This document shows, piece after piece, positions 14,681-21,136 of a stretch of 31,711 nucleotides of DNA (positions are counted from its first letter, which is position 1; the number at the start of each line of letters is the position of its first letter). The translations under genes and the position numbers were made by a program. Under the pieces are notes generated by a model that had not been told where the DNA came from, ran no database searches, and saw only the letters and a list, made by a program, of their open reading frames with translations. Source of the stretch: SpSt-77 sp049972045 (GTDB taxonomy: Bacteria; Chloroflexota; Anaerolineae; B4-G1; DUEL01); contig JBMFKS010000031.1 in NCBI GenBank assembly GCA_049972045.1, positions 1 through 31,711 of the forward strand. Direction: 5' to 3'.

Positions 14681-15703
14681 ATGACCACCCCAGTCCTCCG
14701 CGGGACCGAACAGGGGCTGGTGCCCTTCCATCCGCTGCGCCACCTGGGGCCGGTGGCGGACCTCATGACCGAGGCGTTTGGCGGGGAGTTGGGGCCATGG
14801 GCTCGCCAGACGTTGCGTCGGATGCGGCAAATGGCCCGCTGGGGCGCGCTGGGGTTCCTGCTCTGGGGGATGGACCTGGATCCGGAGACGCCAGGATTCG
14901 TCTGGGTGGAGGACGGGCGGGTGGTGGGCAACATCTCCTTCCGGCGGGCCGCCACAGCGGGCGGCTGGATGATCGGCAACGTCGCCGTCCACCCTCAGTG
15001 GCGGGGCCGCTCCATCGGTCGGGCGCTGGTGGAAGCCGCACTGGAGAGTATCGCCGCGCGGGGCGGTGTGTGGGTGGGTCTGGAGGTCCGGGAGGATAAC
15101 CCGCCCGCCCGCCGCCTCTACGAAAGGCTGGGCTTTGAGACCGTCGGCGCGTCGGTAGAAATGGCCCGTCCCCAGGGCCTGCCCTGGCCCCCGGCCCGGC
15201 CACCGGACCTGCCGCTGCGGCGGGCACGCGCGGCCGAAAGCAGGGACCTCTACTTCCTGGCCCGCGAGGGGCTGACCCGAACCCACCAGGAGGTGCTGGA
15301 AATCCGCCCGTCCGCCTACCGGACCGGATGGGAGGCCCGGCTCTCCGCCTGGATAGAGGGCCGCCGCGAGGACTGGTGGGTGATGAGGGACGGTCCGGAA
15401 ACCTCGCCGTCCGGCGCGCTGCGCCTCACCTCATACCGCCCGGGGCGCTGGCACGAGGTGGAGGTTCTGGTCCGGCCCGAGCGCACGGACGAACTGGGCG
15501 GCCCGCTGGTCGCGGCCGCGCTGGCCTTCCTGGCCCCCCGTCATCCCTGGGAGACCGTCACCGCCCTCCCGGGGGCGCGGATGCGTCTGGAGCCGCTCTT
15601 CGCCGCCGCCGGATTCCGCCCGCTCCGCCGCCTGCTCCAGATGCGCCGGGCGCTGGGAACGTCGGTGAAAGTTCACCCCAAAGACACGAAGACACAAAGT
15701 TAA
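14681..15703 (+). CDS. GNAT family acetyltransferase, probably a double-domain protein
   Basis: In this 340-residue protein the first half is a clear GNAT domain: NVAVHPQWRGRSIGRALV is motif A, and NPPARRLYERLGFETVG is motif B. The second half (about 170-325) keeps the GNAT rhythm, including LEPLFAAAGFRPLRRLLQM at its end. It lacks a clear acetyl-CoA loop, so it is probably a degenerate second domain. The substrate is unknown. The ATG at 14681 lies 7 nt after the previous stop with only a weak RBS, which suggests coupling. The final VHPKDTKTQS and stop codon are read from a family 1 repeat, as in the FAD/2Fe-2S fusion gene. Confidence 0.88.
   Translation: MTTPVLRGTEQGLVPFHPLRHLGPVADLMTEAFGGELGPWARQTLRRMRQMARWGALGFLLWGMDLDPETPGFVWVEDGRVVGNISFRRAATAGGWMIGNVAVHPQWRGRSIGRALVEAALESIAARGGVWVGLEVREDNPPARRLYERLGFETVGASVEMARPQGLPWPPARPPDLPLRRARAAESRDLYFLAREGLTRTHQEVLEIRPSAYRTGWEARLSAWIEGRREDWWVMRDGPETSPSGALRLTSYRPGRWHEVEVLVRPERTDELGGPLVAAALAFLAPRHPWETVTALPGARMRLEPLFAAAGFRPLRRLLQMRRALGTSVKVHPKDTKTQS
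15675..15700. repeat. Family 1 repeat, copy C (single arm)
   Basis: CCCCAAAGACACGAAGACACAAAG matches the left arm of copy B. It encodes the last residues and the stop of the upstream GNAT protein and ends about 25 nt before the HerA-like start. Confidence 0.65.
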
Positions 15704-15726
15704 TAGTGGTTGCGCCGAGGAGGAGT

Positions 15727-17400
15727 ATGGCCGAAGAACTGGATCGCTGGTTCCCCCGTCCGCCGCAACGGGAAGCCGGGCGGCGGCTGGGAATTGTCGT
15801 CGGCGGCAGTCTCTCCAAGGGGCTGGAGGTGAAACTGGACCCGCAGACGGTCGTTGAGGGACTGGCGGTAGGGCGGTATGTCGTCATCCACGGGCGCACC
15901 GGGCGGCGGTTCTTCTCCCTGATCAATGACGTCGCGCTGGACGCCACCAACCCGCTCATAGAGAAGACGCCGCCGGACGTCTCCGACCCGTTCATCGCGC
16001 AGGTCGTCCGGGGCACCACCACCTTCGGGCGCATCCATGTGGCGCCGATGCTGGTGCTGGAGCCGGGCGCCAGCGAGCCCAAACCGGTCAAGACGGTGCC
16101 GGAACACTTCTCCGAGGTCTACGAGGCGTCGCCGGAGGAGGTCGCGCTGGTCTTCGGGCGGGAGGAGCAACCCGGCTACTTCGTCATCGGCGAGCCGCTG
16201 GATATGGCGGGGGTGCCCGTCACTCTCAACCTGGAGCGGTTCGTGGAGCGGTCGGCGGGCGTCTTCGGGAAGACGGGCACCGGCAAGACTTTCCTGACCC
16301 GTCTCCTGCTGGCAGGCATCATTCAGGCCCGGGTGGCAGTCACCCTGATCTTTGATATGCACAACGAGTACGGCTGGAAGAGCCAGGACGAGGCCCGACG
16401 AGAGGTCAAGGGGCTGCGCCAACTGTTTGATACGGGCGAGGTCGCCGTCTTCACGCTGGACGAGGAGTCGTCCCGGCGGCGGGGGAGCCGGATTGACGGC
16501 GCCGTCTACATCGGCTACGACCAGGTCGCGCCGGAGGATGTGGACGGCCTCTCCGCCCTGCTGGCTCTCACCGACGTCCAGGTGGGCGCACTCTATTTCC
16601 TGCACCGACGGCTGGGGAGCCGCTGGCTGACCCGCCTGCTGGATGAAGAGGACCCGCTGGAGGAACTGCAGGACGCGCTGGAGAAGGGTACCCTGCACGG
16701 CGGGACGCTGGGGGCCATCCAGCGGAAACTGGGCCTCTTCCGGCGGTTCGGGTTTCTGCGCTCAGCGGTGCCGGAGGACCCCGTCCAGAGAATCCTGGAG
16801 TACCTGGACCGGGGGGTGAACGTCGTCCTGGAGTTCGGGCGGTACGGGAACAGCCTGGAAGCGTACATTCTGGTCGCCAACTACATCACCCGCCGGATCC
16901 ACGACCACTACGTCCGCCGCAAGGAGGCGGCGCTGGGCGGGCAGGGCCGGGAGCCCCGTCCGCTGGTCATCACGGTGGAGGAAGCGCACAAGTTCCTGGA
17001 CCCCGCCGTCGCCCGGCACACCATTTTCGGCACCATCGCCCGGGAGTTGCGCAAGTACAACGTGACCCTGCTCATCGTGGACCAGCGGCCCAGCGGGATA
17101 GACCCGGAGGTGATGAGCCAGATCGGGACGCGGGTCACCTGTCTGCTGGACGACGAGGCGGACATCCGGGCGGTCTTCTCCGGGGTGGCGGGGGCGGCGC
17201 CGCTGCGGGAGGTGCTGGCCCGACTGGACACCCGTCAGCAGGCGCTGATTATGGGGCACGCGGTGCCGATGCCGGTGGTCGTGCGCACCCGCTCCTACGA
17301 CGTGGCCTTCTACGAGTCGGTCGCGCGTCGGGGAGCGGCACCGGAGGATCCGCTGGCGCGGGGCCGGGCCCTGCTGCGGGGGGAGCCAGAGGAACTCTGA
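15727..17400 (+). CDS. HerA-like DUF87 hexameric ATPase
   Basis: This 557-residue protein has an N-terminal beta-barrel (HAS-barrel-like, about 18-150), then Walker A GKTGTGKT (181-188), the FDMHNEYGW segment, Walker B with catalytic glutamate LVITVEEAH (413-421), and VDQRPSGIDPEVMSQIGTR. It keeps the HerA/FtsK sensor and arginine-finger region. HerA-type motors translocate DNA. In archaea they work with the NurA nuclease in end resection, while bacterial relatives serve in repair and defence. No nurA or other nuclease lies beside it: the next gene is a convergent degV. A GAGGAGGAG run just upstream sets the ATG at 15727. Confidence 0.9.
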   Translation: MAEELDRWFPRPPQREAGRRLGIVVGGSLSKGLEVKLDPQTVVEGLAVGRYVVIHGRTGRRFFSLINDVALDATNPLIEKTPPDVSDPFIAQVVRGTTTFGRIHVAPMLVLEPGASEPKPVKTVPEHFSEVYEASPEEVALVFGREEQPGYFVIGEPLDMAGVPVTLNLERFVERSAGVFGKTGTGKTFLTRLLLAGIIQARVAVTLIFDMHNEYGWKSQDEARREVKGLRQLFDTGEVAVFTLDEESSRRRGSRIDGAVYIGYDQVAPEDVDGLSALLALTDVQVGALYFLHRRLGSRWLTRLLDEEDPLEELQDALEKGTLHGGTLGAIQRKLGLFRRFGFLRSAVPEDPVQRILEYLDRGVNVVLEFGRYGNSLEAYILVANYITRRIHDHYVRRKEAALGGQGREPRPLVITVEEAHKFLDPAVARHTIFGTIARELRKYNVTLLIVDQRPSGIDPEVMSQIGTRVTCLLDDEADIRAVFSGVAGAAPLREVLARLDTRQQALIMGHAVPMPVVVRTRSYDVAFYESVARRGAAPEDPLARGRALLRGEPEEL

Positions 17401-17402
17401 CT

Positions 17403-17434
17403 CCGGCAGGGTGAAAGGCTTACCTCTCTGCCGG
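17403..17434. terminator. Hairpin between convergent HerA-like and degV genes
   Basis: CCGGCAG and CTGCCGG form a 7-bp stem that continues with GGT/ACC after a bulge. It overlaps the degV stop and follows the HerA-like stop by 3 nt. There is no T run, so termination is only suggested. Confidence 0.35.
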
Positions 17435-18292
17435 GCCGGTCGGGAAGAAACAGACGCCCACCGTTCCCGGACCAGAGTGAACAGCCAGGGCGGGAGAGAG
17501 GCTGGTAATGATGACCTCTATGCACTCAAAGCGTTCCAGTACCCGCTCCTGAAGTTGCCTCATCCGATCCAGCGCGGCCACGTGGGTAAAGGCCACCTGG
17601 ATGCGGGCGCCCTTCCCCACCCGCTCCTCCATCAATTCCACCATCCGGGCATACGCTTTGGAGAGACTGCGGGCCGTCCCCAGGGCAACGATCACGCCGT
17701 CCTCCATGCCGATGAGCGGCTTGATGTTCAAAAGCGTGCCCACCAGGTGCTGCGCCCGTCCGATGCGACCGCCCATATGCAGGTAGCGGAGCGTGTCGGC
17801 GGTCTGAATCATCATGGCCTGGCGGGCCACTTCGCGTGCCCGCTCCACGACGTCCCGCAGACCCTGCCCCGCGATGGCCGCGCGCGCGGCTTCTATCGCC
17901 GCCCAGCCATGAGCCATAGCGACCTGGAGGGTGTCCACAACCTCCACCTGTAGCCGGGGCAGCCGTTCTTTGAGAATCTCCACCGCTGCCCGGCAGGACT
18001 GAAACGCCCCGCTCCCTTTGGAAGTCATGGTCAGGGCGACGATTTCGCGCGTCCGCTCCGCCAGCCGTTGAAAACCGCTCAGGTAGTCCCCCGGGCTGGG
18101 GTTGGATGTAGTCGGCAAGGTGTCCGCCCGCTCCAGGTACCGGGCCAGCGTGTCGGTATCTATATCCACCTCGTCCCGCAGTGTCTCCAGGCCGCGATGG
18201 ACATAGTAGGGCACCAGTTCTATTCCCAGTTCCTCCGCCAGCGGCCGGGGAATGCTGGCGGTGGTGTCGGTCAGAACGCCCACAGTGGCCAT
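17420..18292 (-). CDS. DegV family fatty-acid-binding protein
   Basis: This 290-residue protein is the standard DegV length. It begins VGVLTDTTASIP and contains TTSNPSPGDYLSGF, TSKGSGAFQSC, MGGRIGRAQHLVGTLLNIKP and HSGPGTVGVCF, all expected DegV blocks. Members bind a fatty acid in a cleft, and the FakB branch hands it to the FakA kinase; no fakA is in the window. Usual motifs have S-x-L-S-G in the middle block, here SKGSG. The ATG at 18292 is fixed by GGAGGAGAAGAG. The upstream in-frame extension overlaps the hairpin and the radical SAM gene and is rejected. Confidence 0.95.
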   Translation of the reverse strand: MATVGVLTDTTASIPRPLAEELGIELVPYYVHRGLETLRDEVDIDTDTLARYLERADTLPTTSNPSPGDYLSGFQRLAERTREIVALTMTSKGSGAFQSCRAAVEILKERLPRLQVEVVDTLQVAMAHGWAAIEAARAAIAGQGLRDVVERAREVARQAMMIQTADTLRYLHMGGRIGRAQHLVGTLLNIKPLIGMEDGVIVALGTARSLSKAYARMVELMEERVGKGARIQVAFTHVAALDRMRQLQERVLERFECIEVIITSLSPALAVHSGPGTVGVCFFPTGPAER

Positions 18293-18379
18293 CTCTTCTC
18301 CTCCGAGACCCGTAGATCGCTGATGTGACTCGTTTATACCCGGAATGGGGAAAAATGCAACCGGCTCTCGGGGGTCAAT

Positions 18380-18418
18380 GAAGGTTTTGCGGCGGCCGGG
18401 AGCCGCCGCAAAACCTTC
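18380..18418. repeat. Perfect 17-bp inverted repeat
   Basis: GAAGGTTTTGCGGCGGC (18380-18396), a 5-nt loop, and its exact complement (18402-18418). It covers the stop codon of the radical SAM gene. T residues lie on the left arm and A residues on the right, the reverse of a rho-independent terminator, so it is listed as a repeat. Confidence 0.8.
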
Positions 18419-19604
18419 AGGGGCATCGCACAATGTCCTGCGCCCAGAGACAGTCCGCGCAGGACGGACACCATCCCCAGCAGCCATCGTTGGCCTCGGC
18501 GATGTCGCAGGTATCCCGGAGTGAGCAGTCCACGCACGACGGGAAGTTGAACCGCTGCACCTCCGCCCGGAAGCGGACGTACTCGTCCGAGGTCCAGACG
18601 TCCGCCAGGCTCTGCCGGTGGACGTTCCCGAAGGTGTAGCGGGTCACGTTCTTGCGGCGGCCAAAGATGAAGTAGGGGTAGGAGTGAGAGAGCGCGTAGC
18701 AGGGGCTGACGCCGCCGTCCCATCCCACCACCAGCGCCCGGCCGGTGACGAACCGGCAGCGCCGCTCGGCCCCCCAGTTCATCCGGGGCAACTCCACGAT
18801 ACCCCATAGCAGCCACCCGCCGCTCTCCAGCGCCCACCCCGGCGGCAGAGGGAGCGGCTCCGTCTCGTCCCGTCCATAGAGGGCCTCTTCGGCCATCTCC
18901 GGCGTGTGAGGCAGGATATGGGTGACCAGGACCCGGTTGGCCTCCAGCCGCGCGGCCAGTTCGGAGAGCGCGGGCAGGTCGGCGACGTTCCGCTTCAGGG
19001 CGACGAACTCCAGTTGAATCCGGGGCAGGACCCGCCCCCACTCGTGCTTGATGCGGTTCAGGGCCTCCACGTTCGCCACCACCGCCCGCAGGTCGGCGCC
19101 TCGCCGGACGTCGGCGAAGATTTCCGGACGGGCCCCGTCCACCGAGACGCTCAGCACGTCCACCCCGATCTCCACCAGCGCCCGTGCCCGCTCCTCGTCC
19201 AGCAGCGTGCCGTTGGTACTGACAGTCACCCGGACACCCAGGCCCTTCACCGCCGCCAGGTAGTCCAGCGCGCGCGGGTGGGCGAAGGGCTCCCCGTACC
19301 CGCCGAAGAAGACCTCCCGCAGGTCGGGCAGGTCCCGCATCCCCGCCAGAACCCGCTCAAAGGTCGCGTCGGCCATATCCGCCAGCGGCTCCCCCCAGAC
19401 ATTGCGGACGCAGGTCCGGCAGGCCAGGTTACAGCGGGTGGTGATTTCCAGATAGACCTTGCGGACGTCGGGCCGGAGCGGGTGCAGGATGATGCCCGCC
19501 TCGGTCTCCTGCAGCAGCAGTTTCCCCCCGGCCGGAAGCCCCCAGCGGCGCCGCAGCCCCTCCGGCAGCGCGATCTTGCCGTTCTCGTCCACCGTTACCC
19601 TCAT
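18417..19604 (-). CDS. Radical SAM/SPASM protein with AbrB-like N-terminus, tungsten cofactor oxidoreductase maturase type
   Basis: In this 395-residue protein, residues 1-45 resemble a SpoVT/AbrB swapped-hairpin domain (MRVTVDENGKIALPEGLRRR). The radical SAM core follows, with CNLACRTC (C58, C62, C65) and GGYGEPFAHP. The C-terminal SPASM-like region holds about ten more Cys, with SCVDCSLRDTC and CWGWCPSCADCLWAQDIVRC, enough for extra [4Fe-4S] clusters. AbrB domain plus this Cys-rich ending matches my recall of the family named tungsten cofactor oxidoreductase radical SAM maturase, which partners aldehyde ferredoxin oxidoreductase-type enzymes. No such enzyme is in the window. The ATG at 19604 uses an AGG supplied by the 7-bp array. 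The candidate selenoprotein lies directly upstream. Confidence 0.85.
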   Translation of the reverse strand: MRVTVDENGKIALPEGLRRRWGLPAGGKLLLQETEAGIILHPLRPDVRKVYLEITTRCNLACRTCVRNVWGEPLADMADATFERVLAGMRDLPDLREVFFGGYGEPFAHPRALDYLAAVKGLGVRVTVSTNGTLLDEERARALVEIGVDVLSVSVDGARPEIFADVRRGADLRAVVANVEALNRIKHEWGRVLPRIQLEFVALKRNVADLPALSELAARLEANRVLVTHILPHTPEMAEEALYGRDETEPLPLPPGWALESGGWLLWGIVELPRMNWGAERRCRFVTGRALVVGWDGGVSPCYALSHSYPYFIFGRRKNVTRYTFGNVHRQSLADVWTSDEYVRFRAEVQRFNFPSCVDCSLRDTCDIAEANDGCWGWCPSCADCLWAQDIVRCP

Positions 19605-19606
19605 CT

Positions 19607-19669
19607 CACGCCTCACGCTTCACGCTTCCCGTTTCACGCCTCACGCTTCACGCCTTACGCCTCACCCTC
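19607..19669. repeat. 7-bp tandem array, nine units of CACGCYT type
   Basis: Nine consecutive 7-bp units in perfect register: mostly CACGCCT or CACGCTT, with one CCCGTTT, one TACGCCT and one CACCCTC. The array fills the gap between the candidate selenoprotein and the radical SAM start. It supplies the TAA stop of the former and the AGG of the latter's RBS. Confidence 0.85.
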
Positions 19670-19960
19670 CCACGGCTCCTCAAACTGCAACACAAACCTC
19701 CCGTACCCGTCCACGTAGAAAATCATCTCCTTCGCTCCCGGCTTCTGCATCGCCAGGAGTTTGCGGGAGATGTAGACGGTCAGGTCGTCCGCCTCAAAGC
19801 GGACGAACTCCTGGGGATTTTCGGGTTCGCCCATCCGACCGGATGAGCCCTCAAAGAAGATTCATCAATCCAGGCAGACGAGGCGGCGGGCGATGTTCAG
19901 CACGCCGCCCCGCTGGCGGATGAAGTCCTGCAGCCAGGTTGAGGGAATGGCGACTTTCAT
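19655..19960 (-). CDS. Candidate selenoprotein with tandem Sec-Sec (two in-frame TGA), CC/Se motif-like family
   Basis: Reading from an ATG at 19960 with AAGGAG 5 nt upstream, the frame codes 31 residues, meets TGA TGA (19867-19862), then stays open 68 codons to a TAA at 19657-19655. Read through, this gives 101 residues. Before the TGAs: PSTWLQDFIRQRGGVLNIA, then VCLD-U-U-IFFEG, so there is also a C-x-x-U. After: MGEPENPQEFVRFEADDL, then VYISRKLL. Small proteins with a KGG-like turn, a CC or Cys/Sec pair, a G-x-P and a VYVS strand are what I recall of the CC/Se motif (seleno)protein family. A hairpin with GGUC loop lies 13 nt past the second TGA. Alternatives: a 31-codon peptide plus a separate 59-codon ORF from 19834, or a pseudogene. 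Confidence 0.7.
19829..19848 (-). promoter_or_regulatory. Candidate bacterial SECIS hairpin
   Basis: On the minus strand GCTCATCC pairs with GGATGGGC (8 bp, one G-U pair) around a GGTC tetraloop. The stem begins 13 nt after the second TGA and the loop G is 21 nt after it. A short stem with G in the first loop positions at this distance is what SelB-binding elements look like, and E. coli fdhF also presents GGUC. Confidence 0.5.
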
Positions 19961-19972
19961 GGTTCTCCTTTA

Positions 19973-20042
19973 CCGCAAAGAGACGCGGAGGACGCAGAGC
20001 ATATGTCCCGAAAATCTGCGTTTATCCGCGTCCTCTTTCTTT
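19973..20042. repeat. Family 2 repeat, copy D: inverted repeat of 9-bp units
   Basis: The left arm (19973-19998) is built from CGCAGAGGA-like units, and an imperfect complementary right arm (20015-20042) follows a 16-nt loop. It fills the gap between the Fe-S protein's stop and the candidate selenoprotein's RBS. Confidence 0.7.
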
Positions 20043-20052
20043 TCGCTCTATC

Positions 20053-20604
20053 CTACCCCTTCGGCCCGATGGCGGGCAGGTCCACGTCCAGCAACGCGGC
20101 CAGTTCCTCCCGCTGCGGCGCGTACTGCGGGTCCTCAAAGAGCGGCGTGCAGGCCTCCAGCCGGACCTGTCCGGCGGCCAGGCGGTTGGCGAAGGCGAAA
20201 CAGGACGCCTCGCCGCAGGCCCGGCAGTTGGTGCGCGGCAGGAGTTTGTAGAGTTCCAGGCCGGTGGGACGGCGGCGGGTCTCGTAGTTGGGCTCTATCT
20301 GGTCCCGCCGCTCCCAGGTCCGGTTGACCAGGGCGATGATCCCCTCCACTTCTTTGATCGCCGCCTCCCGGTCCTCCACGTTGCTGACCGCGATCTGGGT
20401 CGGCTGGAAGACAACGTAGTGGCCAGCCTTGGTCCACCGCACCGAGGGGACTGCCGGCTCGTAGACCGCGCCCCGCAGGGTGGCGTTCAGGTACGGGAAG
20501 ACCTCCCGGATGTCGTTGGGCAGATGGGCGATGGCGGAGAACCGCTCCGCCCCCGGCTCACAGGGCGGCGTGAAGACTTCCAGGTCATATTTTTCTATCA
20601 GCAT
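20053..20604 (-). CDS. Fe-S cluster domain protein, paralogue A
   Basis: In this 183-residue protein the C-terminal third holds C127-x2-C130-x4-C135-x16-C152 in the context LLPRTNCRACGEASCFAFAN. That is the Fes-type four-Cys [4Fe-4S] motif also seen at the N-terminus of corrinoid/Fe-S acetyl-CoA pathway proteins. The N-terminal 110 residues include DIREVFPYLNATLRGAVYEP and have no function I can name. The gene at 22369-22905 is a clear paralogue with the same layout. GGAGGG is 4 nt before the ATG. Downstream on the same strand are the candidate selenoprotein and the radical SAM maturase. An electron-transfer or cluster-sensing partner of that pair is an inference. Confidence 0.85.
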   Translation of the reverse strand: MLIEKYDLEVFTPPCEPGAERFSAIAHLPNDIREVFPYLNATLRGAVYEPAVPSVRWTKAGHYVVFQPTQIAVSNVEDREAAIKEVEGIIALVNRTWERRDQIEPNYETRRRPTGLELYKLLPRTNCRACGEASCFAFANRLAAGQVRLEACTPLFEDPQYAPQREELAALLDVDLPAIGPKG

Positions 20605-20645
20605 CGGACCCTCCTGGGGAATGACGGAATCTCCTGCAAAAACTC

Positions 20646-20715
20646 ACCGCAGAGGACGCAGAGAGCGCAGAGATTTTCTTTAATATTGCTCTGCGTACTC
20701 TGCGGTCTCTGCGGT
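20646..20715. repeat. Family 2 repeat, copy E: hairpin of three 9-bp units per arm
   Basis: The left arm (20646-20672) is three CGCAGAGNN units. The right arm (20689-20715) is complementary in 23 of 27 positions, and the loop between is AT-rich. It lies upstream of Fe-S paralogue A. Confidence 0.8.
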
Positions 20716-20742
20716 AAAATGACCTTTTTGCAGTGGATTCAT

Positions 20743-20794
20743 GACGGAATGAATGACGGAATGGCGGAATGACGGAATGACAGAATGGCGGGAT
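20743..20794. repeat. 8-bp tandem array, GACGGAAT type
   Basis: Five consecutive 8-bp units (20755-20794: GACGGAAT, GGCGGAAT, GACGGAAT, GACAGAAT, GGCGGGAT), plus one unit at 20743-20750 set off by GAAT. The array runs into the promoter of the toxin-antitoxin pair and supplies its -35 hexamer. Confidence 0.8.
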
Positions 20795-20804
20795 GTGGTA
20801 TAAT
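20777..20804 (+). promoter_or_regulatory. Promoter of the PIN toxin-antitoxin pair
   Basis: ATGACA (20777-20782), a 16-nt spacer and a perfect TATAAT (20799-20804) preceded by TGG (extended -10). The -35 lies inside the 8-bp tandem array. Confidence 0.75.
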
Positions 20805-20823
20805 GGAATCGGAAAGGAGCGGG

Positions 20824-21135
20824 ATGATGCGGACGGTGGAACTGGAGTTGCTGGAACTGCGGACGCGGGTGGCGCGTTTGGAGGAGCGGCTGGACCGGCT
20901 GACGGCCGCGGTGCCAGAGGCCCCGCCCGTGCCCGAAGACCCTACGGACTCGCAACAGGTCCTGGCCTGGCTGAAGGCCCGGGGGATCGTCCGGGACCCC
21001 ACCCCTGAAGAACTCCGGCTGGCCGCCGAATGGGACGCGCTGTCGGAGGAGGAGAAAGAGGCCCACATCCGCTTTATGCGCACTCTGGTGCTGGACCCGC
21101 CGCTCAGCCAGATCATCATAGACAACCGCCGCTAA
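20824..21135 (+). CDS. Probable antitoxin of a PIN-domain module
   Basis: This is a 103-residue protein. The N-terminal coiled-coil helix ELELLELRTRVARLEERLDRL is followed by a Pro-rich hinge and a C-terminal helical part with TPEELRLAAEWDALSEEEKE and the ending DPPLSQIIIDNRR. I do not recognise a named DNA-binding fold. It is called an antitoxin from its size, from the coiled coil, and because the PIN gene begins 1 nt after its stop. AAGGAG precedes two adjacent ATG codons, at 20824 and 20827; either could be used. The pair is on the opposite strand to all its neighbours. Confidence 0.7.
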   Translation: MMRTVELELLELRTRVARLEERLDRLTAAVPEAPPVPEDPTDSQQVLAWLKARGIVRDPTPEELRLAAEWDALSEEEKEAHIRFMRTLVLDPPLSQIIIDNRR

Positions 21136-21136
21136 G

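Noticed and set aside
15328..15726. Long N-terminal extension of the HerA-like protein
   Set aside because: The extension overlaps the GNAT gene in another frame and is Gly/Arg/Ala-rich. The ATG at 15727 has a strong RBS and starts the barrel domain.
18380..18418. Rho-independent terminator for the radical SAM gene
   Set aside because: The T residues precede and the A residues follow the GC stem on both strands, the reverse of a terminator.
18293..18487. N-terminal extension of DegV
   Set aside because: It runs through the 17-bp hairpin into the radical SAM gene. The ATG at 18292 has a strong RBS and gives the normal family length.
19607..19669. CRISPR array
   Set aside because: The units are 7 bp with no spacers, and no cas genes are present. 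The same applies to the 8-bp array at 20743-20794.
19655..19834. A separate 59-residue ORF starting at ATG 19834
   Set aside because: Its start has no good RBS and lies inside the hairpin, and it is in frame with the strongly initiated ORF upstream. Reading through the two TGAs gives one sensible protein. It remains the main alternative to the selenoprotein reading.
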